From Halosolutus halophilus (lineage in GTDB: Archaea > Halobacteriota > Halobacteria > Halobacteriales > Natrialbaceae): a DNA stretch of 64,000 bases. Under the pieces are notes generated by a model. That model was not told the DNA's origin, made no database searches, and saw only the letters and a list, made by a program, of their open reading frames with translations. The number at the start of each line of letters is the position of its first letter. Positions within the stretch are counted from its first letter, which is position 1. Shown one piece after another: positions 26,096 through 33,995 of this stretch. The stretch covers positions 4,092,001-4,156,000 of the forward strand of contig NZ_CP094974.1 of NCBI RefSeq assembly GCF_022869805.1, given 5' to 3'. The position numbers and the translations under genes were made by a program.

Positions 26096-26611
26096 TCAGT
26101 TGCTCCGCTCGTCGACCAGCGATCGGAACCGCACCGACTCCGAGAGCGTGTCGATGACTGCGACCGTCCGATCGTCCTCGGAACCCGGCAAGACGTGTGC
26201 GCCGGGATTGAGCACCGTCGTTCGCCCTTCTTCGAAGAGTTCGCGCTCGTGGTGGTGGCCGAAACAGACGAAATCGTACGTCTCGCCGGCAGCGATCGCG
26301 TCGACCTCCTCGCGGTGCTCGCCGTGCAGGACGGCAACGGAGAGGCCGTCGAACTCGAGGCTCGCGAACCGGCCGTGGAGTTCGCTCTCGCCGCCCAGCC
26401 CGTCGAACGCGGCCTGCAGGTTGGCGACGTCGCCGTCGTTGTTCCCGAGCACGCCGTGGAGTTCGAACTGGCCGAAGTACGGGATCATCAGCGGCGCGAC
26501 GAAGTCGCCACAGTGGATGACGATCTCGACGCCCTCCGCAGCGAAGACGTCGGCGGCTCGCTCGATCGCCTCGACGTTGTCGTGCGTGTCGGAGATGACA
26601 CCGATGTTCAT
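26096..26611 (-). CDS. YfcE/MJ0936-type metallophosphoesterase
   Basis: This is a small dimetal phosphodiesterase of the calcineurin-like superfamily. All metal-binding motifs are visible in 171 residues: ISDTHDN, HCGDFV, GNND, HGE and GHHHE, ending in LNPGAHVLPG. The in vivo substrate is unknown for archaeal members. A CTCTTTACG box on the minus strand lies 31 bp before the ATG. It stands alone between the KH gene and the TRAM-NhaC pair. Confidence 0.9.
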   Translation of the reverse strand: MNIGVISDTHDNVEAIERAADVFAAEGVEIVIHCGDFVAPLMIPYFGQFELHGVLGNNDGDVANLQAAFDGLGGESELHGRFASLEFDGLSVAVLHGEHREEVDAIAAGETYDFVCFGHHHERELFEEGRTTVLNPGAHVLPGSEDDRTVAVIDTLSESVRFRSLVDERSN

Positions 26612-26665
26612 ACAGGTGTGCGCGAGGGGGATCGTAAAGAGTATTGGGCCGATCGGTCGGCCCGC

Positions 26666-26941
26666 TCAGCCGGCGTAGGAACTCTCGCCGACGACCTCGC
26701 GGAACTCGCCGCGACCCGTCGCGTCGGTCTCGTCGAACGACGTCACCGCGACCCGGACCCGCCTGCCGACGTCGTCGGGGTCGACGCCCTCGACGTAGAG
26801 TCGCGTATCGCCGACGTTCGCGATCCCGACGCCGTCGCCATCGTACTCGCTGACGAAGATGTTTACCTCGCTCCCGGGCACCAGGGAGGGTGTTGTCGAT
26901 CGGAACGACCATCCGCGGAAGTACTTCCCGAGCAGGCTCAT
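26666..26941 (-). CDS. small TRAM-like RNA-binding protein
   Basis: The 91-residue protein has a hydrophilic start (MSLLGKYFRGWSF) and a single OB-like TRAM domain (VPGSEVNIFVSEYDGDGVGIANVGDTR, ending VRVAVTSFD). Archaeal stand-alone TRAM proteins bind RNA and may act as RNA chaperones. Its ATG overlaps the TGA of the upstream NhaC gene by four bases (ATGA), so the two are co-translated. Pairing a TRAM protein with an antiporter is unexpected. Confidence 0.8.
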   Translation of the reverse strand: MSLLGKYFRGWSFRSTTPSLVPGSEVNIFVSEYDGDGVGIANVGDTRLYVEGVDPDDVGRRVRVAVTSFDETDATGRGEFREVVGESSYAG

Positions 26942-28488
26942 ACCCGGGCCACCTCTTCGGATTCGCGATCGATGAGGTACTCGCGGCCGAAACCGGTGAG
27001 CGCCGCGAAGACGAACACCGCCACCAGCAGCCAGCCGTGGAAGACGAACGGAACGACGTCGACCGGATTGACCACCAGCGAGGCGTCGAACCAGTCGTAC
27101 GTCTCCGGCAGGTTCTGCATCTCGGAGAAGCCCACCAGCACCCCGCCGGACCACGGGAAGATGTAGCCGAGCGCGGCCGTCTGGGCGTCCAGAATGTTCG
27201 CGCGCCGGTAGCCGTTGATGTTGAACCGCTCGCCGACCTTCGAGATGTAGGGCCCGATCGCTACCTCGGCGGCGGTGTTGATCGTGATCGTCGCGTTGAT
27301 CAGCGCCGTCGAGCCGACCATCGTGAGTTCGGCGTTGCGGACGTTCGTCGCGAGGTTGTCGAGCGACCAGTCGAGCACCGCCTGGAACGCCCCGCCGCGG
27401 ATCATGATCTGGGCGGCCCCGATGATGAACAACACGAGGATGGACAGCGTGAAGAAACCGGCGGCGCCCTCGACCAGGCTTCCGGTCACCGTCGGATCCT
27501 CGGAAACGATTTCGACGATCGGCAGCCCACCGAGCAGGTCCGCCGCGGGGGCGTCCGCGGGCGCCTCGAAGCGGACGATGGCGCTTGCGGGCGCGAGTCC
27601 GAGGACGAGGTTCGCCACGACGGCGACGACGATTCCCCACGAGATCGCCTCGACGATGTGCCGTCCGGCGACCGCCGTCACGATGACGACCCCCATCGAG
27701 AGCAGGTGAACGAGTCCGAGCGGATCGCTTTCCGCGACGAAGAGCTGCCTGGCTTCGGCACCGTTCGTGATCTCCGCGCCGGGAAGGACCGAGCTAGCGA
27801 CGACGTAGCCGAGGAACGCGAGCAACGCAGCGATGATCGCGTACTTGAACCGGGAGGCGACGACGCCCCCGATGTCCGAGTCCTGCGTGACGGCGCTGAC
27901 GATCGTCGTGTCGCTGACGGGCGCGAGGTTGTCGCCGAAGATCGCGCCCGAGAGGATCGCGCCGAACAGCAACACGGGATTGGCTCCCAGGAGCACGCCA
28001 GCCGGGAAGAACAGGGCGACGAAGGCGATCGTCGTCCCGTAGCCCGTCCCGATGCCGGTCGCCAGCAGTGCCGCCAGCACGAACGTGATCGCCGGGAACA
28101 GCGCCGCGCCGACGCCGGTGAGGTCGGCCAGCCAGACCAGTCCCTCGACGAAGCCGCCGGTCTGCATCGTCTGGGCGAACATCCCCGCCCAGACCCAGGC
28201 GACGATTGCCGTCACAGCGACTGGCTGGGTCATCCCCTCGAAAATCGTGTTCGCGTACCCCTTCCAGGACCCCTTCGCGAAGAACATCCCGAGGATGAGC
28301 CCCAGGAGGATCCCGAGAACGAGACCCTCTTCGCTCGAGATGCGCAACAGCGCCGTCTGGATGATCGCCCAGACGACGAAGAACACGATCGGGAACGCGC
28401 TCATCCCGCGACCGCCGTAGAACAGGAGTTCAGTCTCGTCCGGTTCGGTGTCGAACTCGTCTGTCGGAGCCGTGCTATTTGTACCCAT
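26938..28488 (-). CDS. NhaC-family Na+/H+ antiporter
   Basis: This integral membrane secondary transporter exchanges Na+ and H+ (or related substrates). The 516 residues carry about 11-12 hydrophobic segments and NhaC blocks such as TGIGTGYGTTIAF and SGAIFGDNLAPVSDTTIVSA. The N-terminus is a ~25-residue acidic cytoplasmic tail. The start MGTNSTAPTDEF at 28488 is preferred over the GTG at 28515, which lies too close to the AAATACG promoter-like box. Its stop overlaps the start of the TRAM-like gene. Confidence 0.88.
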   Translation of the reverse strand: MGTNSTAPTDEFDTEPDETELLFYGGRGMSAFPIVFFVVWAIIQTALLRISSEEGLVLGILLGLILGMFFAKGSWKGYANTIFEGMTQPVAVTAIVAWVWAGMFAQTMQTGGFVEGLVWLADLTGVGAALFPAITFVLAALLATGIGTGYGTTIAFVALFFPAGVLLGANPVLLFGAILSGAIFGDNLAPVSDTTIVSAVTQDSDIGGVVASRFKYAIIAALLAFLGYVVASSVLPGAEITNGAEARQLFVAESDPLGLVHLLSMGVVIVTAVAGRHIVEAISWGIVVAVVANLVLGLAPASAIVRFEAPADAPAADLLGGLPIVEIVSEDPTVTGSLVEGAAGFFTLSILVLFIIGAAQIMIRGGAFQAVLDWSLDNLATNVRNAELTMVGSTALINATITINTAAEVAIGPYISKVGERFNINGYRRANILDAQTAALGYIFPWSGGVLVGFSEMQNLPETYDWFDASLVVNPVDVVPFVFHGWLLVAVFVFAALTGFGREYLIDRESEEVARV

Positions 28489-28583
28489 ACGACCTGCCTC
28501 GTTCGCAACCGTCACCGACGTCGTATTTCAAGCTAATCTCGAAAATCGCTCCGTAACAGTCCACCGCTGGTGCTAATAGAAGA

Positions 28584-29837
28584 TTAGCCGTCGCTCCCCG
28601 ACTGTAAGCGCCGGTTTCGATCGCTCAATTCCGCGACAGATACCGGAATGCCGGCTCGATCGAGCGCTCGTCGTCGCTCCCCGTCGGTGAGCCGATAGGG
28701 CTCGAGTTCGGTCTCGAGAGAATCCAGTGCCGTGCGCCGCCGCTGGTGGGCGGCGAGGAAGGCCGTAATCCGATCGATCGTCAGTTCCTTCATCTCGCCA
28801 CTGAGAAGCTCCCCCGCGCGGTAGTCGGCCGCGATGCGTGCGAGACGCTCGTCGTCGGGTTCGAAGAAGAATCGCAGGTACTGGAAGGGAACGTCGACGG
28901 TCGGATCGCCGCCGTGCTCGCGGTGCGCCGCGACCGTCGCCCGGCCACCCGTGTACGCGTGGGTACGGATCGTCTTTGCGACGGTCTCGGAATCGGCCGT
29001 GAGTTCGATCGACGGCGCGTCGCCGGAAGAACTCATCTTCCCCGGCCCGTCGAGGCTGGGGAGAAATCGGCCGAGGAGGGCTCCGGGCTTCCGGACGGGA
29101 AGCGCCTCCTTCGCGGCGACGTCACGACAGACCCGGACGTGCGGGTCCTGATCGACGGCGATCGGGACAAGCGTTGACTGGCGGCCGTCGACGAGTTGCG
29201 GCAACAGGAGGTGCGTCGCCTGTACAGCCGGGTAGAACTGCAGGCCCACGGTGTCCTGCTCCCCGTAGACGGCCTCGACGGTCGCCGGCGTGAGGAACCT
29301 GGCGAGTCGAACCGCGATCGGGTAGATCACGTCTGCATCGGCCGTGTCAATCACGATCCGCGTCCGTTCGGGGTCGAAGCCGACGGCGAGGATGTCTCGC
29401 AGGTTCTCGCGTGTGTGTTCGCCGATCGACTCGAAGGACTGGTCTTTCGCGAGGTACTTCTCGTCGTCCGAAAGCGGAACGTAGACCGTCGCACCCGTCT
29501 CCTGCTGGAACCGCTTCGCGAGATACAGCGGCAGGACGTGCCCGAGGTGCATCGGTCCCGACGGTCCGCGCCCGGTGACGATCGCGTGGGATGCGCCCGA
29601 CTCGGGGGCCTCGAGGTAGCGATCGACGTCCCGGCCGGCGTAGAAGATCCGCCGGCGGAGCATCGGATGGGGCGGGAAGCAATCGATCTGCTCGTCCGTC
29701 AGGGGATCGGCACCGAACCGATCGAGTAGCTTGTCGTAGTCGATTTGGCCGTCGACGGCGTAGGGCGTGACGGTGAACCCTCCGTCGCCGGAATCGGCGT
29801 CGGAAGTCGTCTCTGGCGTGGCTGTGCTATCGGTCAT
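28584..29837 (-). CDS. trpS2: second tryptophan--tRNA ligase paralogue (TrpRS2)
   Basis: The 417-residue class I synthetase resembles TrpRS throughout: HIGH as GPSGPMHLGHVL, an SDDEKYLAKDQ block, IAVDQDPHVRVCRD, and KMSKS as GPGKMSSSGDAPSI. It is about 110 residues shorter than the trpS product at 3981 and has an acidic N-terminal extension. Catalytic motifs are intact, so it is probably active. Upstream on the same strand is a ~190-nt leader containing a Trp-rich mini-ORF and a strong hairpin, suggesting Trp-dependent control. The start could also be the ATG at 29855; MTDSTATPE is chosen by similarity. Confidence 0.9.
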   Translation of the reverse strand: MTDSTATPETTSDADSGDGGFTVTPYAVDGQIDYDKLLDRFGADPLTDEQIDCFPPHPMLRRRIFYAGRDVDRYLEAPESGASHAIVTGRGPSGPMHLGHVLPLYLAKRFQQETGATVYVPLSDDEKYLAKDQSFESIGEHTRENLRDILAVGFDPERTRIVIDTADADVIYPIAVRLARFLTPATVEAVYGEQDTVGLQFYPAVQATHLLLPQLVDGRQSTLVPIAVDQDPHVRVCRDVAAKEALPVRKPGALLGRFLPSLDGPGKMSSSGDAPSIELTADSETVAKTIRTHAYTGGRATVAAHREHGGDPTVDVPFQYLRFFFEPDDERLARIAADYRAGELLSGEMKELTIDRITAFLAAHQRRRTALDSLETELEPYRLTDGERRRALDRAGIPVSVAELSDRNRRLQSGSDG

Positions 29838-29902
29838 GTCGGTCGGCTCTCTCATTCGTGTCGATGGGGCGACTGCAGCGGCTAGCACGCGGTACGAGCG
29901 CG

Positions 29903-30019
29903 AAAACGAGCGGAGGGAGCGATCGCCGCCGCGAGCGTCGGGTTAGGCCGCGTCGCCCGTCGCAGCGACACTGTCCGCTCTCGAGGGACCCTGCCAGCGC
30001 CAGCGCCACTCGAGAGCGG
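29903..30019 (-). promoter_or_regulatory. attenuator-like alternative hairpins in the trpS2 leader
   Basis: CCGCTCTCGAG (30019-30009) and CTCGAGAGCGG (29985-29975) form a perfect 11-bp stem whose loop holds the three Trp codons. The end of the 3' arm, GAGCGGA (29980-29974), can instead pair with TCCGCTC (29914-29908), which is followed one base later by TTTT (29906-29903), a possible weak archaeal terminator. The two pairings are mutually exclusive. Which one is favoured by Trp starvation cannot be decided from sequence. Confidence 0.45.
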
Positions 30020-30026
30020 GCGTCAT
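29943..30026 (-). CDS. putative Trp-rich leader peptide of trpS2
   Basis: This 27-codon ORF contains EWRWRWQ: three TGG codons within five (30008-29994), a very rare density. It precedes a tryptophanyl-tRNA synthetase gene by 105 nt on the same strand. Its ATG is 31 bp from the start of a TTTTTTATC box, the spacing seen at leaderless genes across the window, so a ribosome could begin on it at the mRNA 5' end. The Trp codons lie exactly in the loop between the two arms of an 11-bp perfect inverted repeat. Translation is not proven. Confidence 0.6.
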   Translation of the reverse strand: MTPALEWRWRWQGPSRADSVAATGDAA

Positions 30027-30048
30027 CGATTAGCTGTCGGTTCGGATC

Positions 30049-30057
30049 GATAAAAAA
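30049..30057 (-). promoter_or_regulatory. promoter box of the trpS2 leader (or T-run terminator of the RNA ligase gene)
   Basis: TTTTTTATC on the minus strand starts 31 bp before the leader ATG, matching the ATTTATC-type boxes of leaderless genes here. It is also an oligo-T run 30 bp after the RNA ligase stop codon, so it could terminate that operon. Both roles may apply. Confidence 0.5.
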
Positions 30058-30086
30058 CGTTCTGCCCGCTCGAGTCGCGCGGTCGC

Positions 30087-30926
30087 CTACGTCCCGTCGG
30101 TTCGATCGTCGAGAAACGCCCGCGTGAGCGCGCCGATTTCGGAGCGAACGCCGCTCATCTCGACGCTGGTCTCGCCGTGGTGGAGCCGTCCGTGAGTCTC
30201 TCGAAGGACGTTCTCGAGGACGCGATCGTAGAGCGTCTCGAACGTTACGGGCCGGCTCTCGTCCTCGAGTTCCGCTGCGAGTTTCTCAAGCCGATCACGG
30301 GTCGCGTACCTCGCTGCCAGTTCCTCGGCCGATGCGTCGATCGGCGTCGGCTCCTCGTCCCCGACATCGGGGTGGAGGAGTTTCGCGCGCTGGCCCCGTT
30401 TGTTTCGGATCACGACGCCTTCGGCGGGGCCGTGGTACCACGCCGACTGCGGGATCGCGAACGAGTCGGGGTCGAAGTCCCGCGCGCGGCGTTCGCGTTC
30501 AAAAACGTTCACCGACTCGAGGCCGATCCCGTCGAAAATCGCGTCGACGGCGTCTGGCGGGCGGAACGCCTCCGCGTCGGCCGACCAGACGTCGAAGCCG
30601 AGAAACGACGGGATGCGATCCCACTCGTAGGCGATCGTCTGGTAGTGAGTCGCCGCCCCGAAGAAGACGACGTCCTCGACGTCGTCGACGGCGTTCCGGA
30701 GCGCCTCGCGGTCGAGGTTTTCTCGAACGTGGCGGACGGCGTGCTGGTACGGCTCGGGCACGTCGTCGTCGTAGACGCGGGTTCGATCGCCGAACCGGAC
30801 GAGTCCCGACTCCTGAAGTTGGAAGCGGAGGTGTGCCCCGTCGATCTTCTCGAGGAGCCACAGATGCCCTTCGAAGAGGTCGTCCGGAGCAGCGTCGACC
30901 GGCGGAATGTCGGGATACTCCTTCAT
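30087..30926 (-). CDS. RNA ligase family protein (nucleotidyltransferase)
   Basis: The 279-residue protein has the covalent nucleotidyltransferase motifs of RNA ligases: motif I EKIDG (adenylated Lys27), a motif III-like FLGFDVWS, motif IV EGVVIRNK and motif V RAKLLHP. It resembles the Deinococcus DRB0094-type RNA ligase group more than archaeal Rnl3. The C-terminal part is helical (ARYATRDRLEKLAAELED). Its ATG lies two bases after the rio1 stop, so it is co-expressed with the ribosome-assembly kinase. RNA repair or tRNA/rRNA end-joining is inferred. Confidence 0.85.
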   Translation of the reverse strand: MKEYPDIPPVDAAPDDLFEGHLWLLEKIDGAHLRFQLQESGLVRFGDRTRVYDDDVPEPYQHAVRHVRENLDREALRNAVDDVEDVVFFGAATHYQTIAYEWDRIPSFLGFDVWSADAEAFRPPDAVDAIFDGIGLESVNVFERERRARDFDPDSFAIPQSAWYHGPAEGVVIRNKRGQRAKLLHPDVGDEEPTPIDASAEELAARYATRDRLEKLAAELEDESRPVTFETLYDRVLENVLRETHGRLHHGETSVEMSGVRSEIGALTRAFLDDRTDGT

Positions 30927-30928
30927 CG

Positions 30929-31798
30929 TCACTCGCGCGACGGATCCGGCTCGGGACTCGTCACGAACTCGAGTAGTTCGTCGGCGTCGGTGTCGAGCCC
31001 CTGCCGCGAGAAGAAACTCGCGACGTTCCGGCAGTCGCGTTCGAGAAAGCCCCGGCTGTTGGGGTGGTGGACGGTGACGGCCTGTCCGAGATCGATGACC
31101 ACGAGTTGTCCCTCGTCGAAGACGACGTTGTACTCGCTCAGGTCGCCGTGGATCAGCCCCGCCGCGTAGAGCCGGCGCATGTACTCCCGCATGACCTCGT
31201 AGGCCGTTTCGGGGTTCTCGATGTGGACCTCGCCGAGTCGCTTCGCGCGGCCCTCCTCGTTCCCGATGTACTCCATGACCAGGACGTTGCGCTCCGAGGC
31301 GATCGGTTCGGGAACCCGAACTCCGGCCTGTCTGGCCCGCTCTAAGTTCGCCAGTTCCTTCTTGGTCCAGGCGAGGACGACGTCTTTCTTCTTGCCGCCC
31401 AGGCCCTCGAAGCGCGGGTCGCCCTCGAGGTAGTCGCGCATCTGCCGGAAGTTCGAGGCGTTGATCCGGTACACCTTGACCGCTACCTCGCGGTCGTCGC
31501 CCAGCGCGTGGTAGACGTTGGCTTCTTTGCCCGTCGAGAGGGGACCGCCGAAGGCCTCGACGTAGCCGTCCTGGACCAGCTTGTACAGCGCCGCGAACGT
31601 CGCGTCGTCGAACACCGACTGCTCGACCTTGAACTGGTCGGCGTCCTTGATCCGTTCCTCGAACTGTTCGAACTCCCGATCGCGCTTGCGGGCGATCCGA
31701 TCGGCCTCGGTGTCCGAGACGTCGATCTCCTCCCACTCGTCGCCCGGCGTTTCGGCCTCGTCGAGATCGACCAGTCCGTACTCCGTTCCCCGTTCCAT
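30929..31798 (-). CDS. rio1: RIO1-type serine protein kinase
   Basis: RIO kinases act in late small-ribosomal-subunit maturation. The 289-residue protein has the RIO glycine-poor loop STGKEANVYHA, the catalytic Lys in VAVKVYRI, the hinge VLVMEYIGNEE, the catalytic loop LIHGDLSEYNVV and the metal-binding VIDLGQAV. It is complete, with an acidic N-terminus in place of long extensions. An ACTTTACC box precedes it by ~34 bp. It heads a two-gene operon with the RNA ligase. Confidence 0.95.
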   Translation of the reverse strand: MERGTEYGLVDLDEAETPGDEWEEIDVSDTEADRIARKRDREFEQFEERIKDADQFKVEQSVFDDATFAALYKLVQDGYVEAFGGPLSTGKEANVYHALGDDREVAVKVYRINASNFRQMRDYLEGDPRFEGLGGKKKDVVLAWTKKELANLERARQAGVRVPEPIASERNVLVMEYIGNEEGRAKRLGEVHIENPETAYEVMREYMRRLYAAGLIHGDLSEYNVVFDEGQLVVIDLGQAVTVHHPNSRGFLERDCRNVASFFSRQGLDTDADELLEFVTSPEPDPSRE

Positions 31799-31969
31799 CT
31801 ACAACGACGTAGGGTCTCCGGCGGGTAAAGTACTGGGTCTCGATTACCCTGCCACGTTCGTTCGGCGATCGCTTTCGAGACCCATCACCGAACGAGTGAG
31901 CGACGAATCGGGTTCGATCGCTGCGACACCCGCATAGATTTATCTACGTGTTCGTGGTCGAGGAATATC

Positions 31970-33370
31970 ATGAGTGATGCTAGCACTAGTAGCGACGTCG
32001 AACCGGACCACGATCACGACCACCACCACGAAGGGCCCGGCTACTCGACGCCCCAGGCCGCCATCGAGGAGAGCGATCGGGAGCAACTGGCGTACGTGAT
32101 GAGCCTCTACGTCGGCACCGACGTCGACGAACCGGACTTCGTGGCAGTGGTCGACCTCGATCCCGACTCGGAGACCTACGGCGAGATCGTCGATCGCATC
32201 GAGATGCCGAACCGGGGCGACGAACTCCACCACTTCGGGTGGAACGCCTGTTCCTCGTCGTGTCACGTCGAGGGGCTGGAGCGGCGGCACTTGATCGTTC
32301 CCGGCCAGCGCTCCTCGCGGCTCCACGTGATCGACACGAAAGACCGACGAAATCCGGAACTGGTCGAGGTGATCGAACCCGAGGAGGTCTTCGAGTACGA
32401 CCTCTCGGCACCGCACACGGTCCACTGCGTTCCGGACGGAAAGATCATCATCAGCATGCTCGGGGACGCCGACGGCGACCTTCCCGGCGGGTTCCTCGAG
32501 TTGAACGACGACTTCGAAATCGAGGGTCGGTGGGAGCCGCCGGGCGAAATCGAGATGAACTACGACTACTGGTACCAGCCCCGCCAGAACGTGATGGTCT
32601 CGAGCGAGTGGGCCGCGCCGAAGACCTACTATCCGGGGTTCGACCTCGAGGACGTCGAGGCGGGCAAGTACGGCCAGAAGCTCCACTTCTGGGACTGGGA
32701 GAACGGCACCGTGGAACAGACGATCGACCTCGGCGAGGAGGGACTGATCCCGCTCGAGGTGCGGTTCCTCCACACCCCCGAGTCGACCCACGGGTTCGTC
32801 GGGGCCGCCCTGTCGTCGAATATCTTCCACTTCTGGAGAGACGAAGCAGCCGGCGAGTACCGCGCGGAGAAGGTGATCGACTTCGAGAGCCGCGAACATC
32901 CCGACTGGGACATGCCCGTCCCGGCGCTCCCGACGGACATCCTCATCTCGATGGACGATCGGTACCTGTTCGGCTCGAACTGGCTTCACGGCGAGGTCTG
33001 GATGTACGACGTCTCGGACCCCGCGAACCCGCGGCGGGCCGACTCGCTCTCGGTCGGCGGCACCTTCGGCGAGGTCCAGGAGGTCCAGGGCCGCGAACTG
33101 GCCGCCGGCCCGCAGATGATCCAGCTCTCGCTCGACGGCGAGCGGCTCTACTGGACCACCTCGCTGTTCTCCTCGTGGGACGACCAGTTCTACCCCGAGG
33201 AAGCCGAGCGGGGATCGGTCATGCTGAAAGCCGACGTCGATCCGCGGAACGGGACCCTCGAACTCGACGAGGACTTCCTCGTCGACTGGGGCGAGTGCCC
33301 TGCGGGACCGGCCCGCGCCCACGAGATCCGGTGGCCCGACGGCGACTGTACGAGCGACGTCTGGCAGTGA
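31970..33370 (+). CDS. SBP56/methanethiol-oxidase family protein
   Basis: This family (selenium-binding protein) includes copper-dependent methanethiol oxidases that convert methanethiol to formaldehyde, sulfide and H2O2. The 466 residues show the beta-propeller blocks LHHFGWNACSSSCH, PHTVHCVPDGK, EPPGEIEMNYDYWYQPR and PTDILISMDDRYLFGSNWLHGE. His residues likely to bind metal are retained in HHFGW and PHTVHC. A His-rich tract (DHDHDHHHEG, residues ~13-22) precedes the domain and may bind copper. An ATTTATC-type box starts 32 bp before the ATG. Two ferredoxin genes follow. Confidence 0.88.
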   Translation: MSDASTSSDVEPDHDHDHHHEGPGYSTPQAAIEESDREQLAYVMSLYVGTDVDEPDFVAVVDLDPDSETYGEIVDRIEMPNRGDELHHFGWNACSSSCHVEGLERRHLIVPGQRSSRLHVIDTKDRRNPELVEVIEPEEVFEYDLSAPHTVHCVPDGKIIISMLGDADGDLPGGFLELNDDFEIEGRWEPPGEIEMNYDYWYQPRQNVMVSSEWAAPKTYYPGFDLEDVEAGKYGQKLHFWDWENGTVEQTIDLGEEGLIPLEVRFLHTPESTHGFVGAALSSNIFHFWRDEAAGEYRAEKVIDFESREHPDWDMPVPALPTDILISMDDRYLFGSNWLHGEVWMYDVSDPANPRRADSLSVGGTFGEVQEVQGRELAAGPQMIQLSLDGERLYWTTSLFSSWDDQFYPEEAERGSVMLKADVDPRNGTLELDEDFLVDWGECPAGPARAHEIRWPDGDCTSDVWQ

Positions 33371-33401
33371 TCGGCCGCGAAACCGGTACTCGGCCGAGCA
33401 C

Positions 33402-33806
33402 ATGACGAGCCACGACGTGACCCTCGAGTGGCCTGACGGCCGGACGCGGACGATCGCGGTTCGCGAGGACGAGTCGGTTCTCGAGGGGGGCGAGCGCGAC
33501 GGCGTCGGACTGCCGTTCGGCTGTCGGACGGGTGCCTGCGGGACCTGCGTGGGACGGCTGCTCGCGATCGACGGGACGGGAGGAGGCGGCGACGCAGCCG
33601 ATCGGGAACCGATCGGCGATGCGGGTGACACAGAACCGATCGACGTCGCGGACGCGTTCGCGTACCGGCGCGAGCCGCGGGCGCTGAAACCCCGACACCG
33701 CACCGGCGGGTACGTGCTCCTGTGCATCGCTACCCCGCGAGCAGACTGTCGGGTCGCCGTCGGCTCGCAGGTACAGTCCGAACTGGTCGACAACCCCTGG
33801 AAGTAG
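33402..33806 (+). CDS. 2Fe-2S ferredoxin
   Basis: This plant-type ferredoxin-fold electron carrier has 134 residues with the cluster motif CRTGACGTC and the distant fourth Cys in LLCIATPRADCRV. A 25-residue Gly/Asp-rich insert separates them. It starts MTSHDVTLEWPDG, identical to the next gene's product. It begins 31 bp after the SBP56 stop, so it may be co-transcribed with it. Electron partners are not evident. Confidence 0.9.
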   Translation: MTSHDVTLEWPDGRTRTIAVREDESVLEGGERDGVGLPFGCRTGACGTCVGRLLAIDGTGGGGDAADREPIGDAGDTEPIDVADAFAYRREPRALKPRHRTGGYVLLCIATPRADCRVAVGSQVQSELVDNPWK

Positions 33807-33995
33807 CAGCGGAAGCGTGTGGAGCGGGCGGCGATCGGTCCGGGTACGCGCACGCCGGCGTTTCGTTCGCCCGAATCCGACGGCGCGACGCCGCTCGCGG
33901 TACCGACGGCCGACGCGTGCAATCTTTTCTCGCTGTCCGTCCTAGAGACTGGCTGTGAAGAACCCGTACAGACGACGGCGGACGAGGACCGAACG

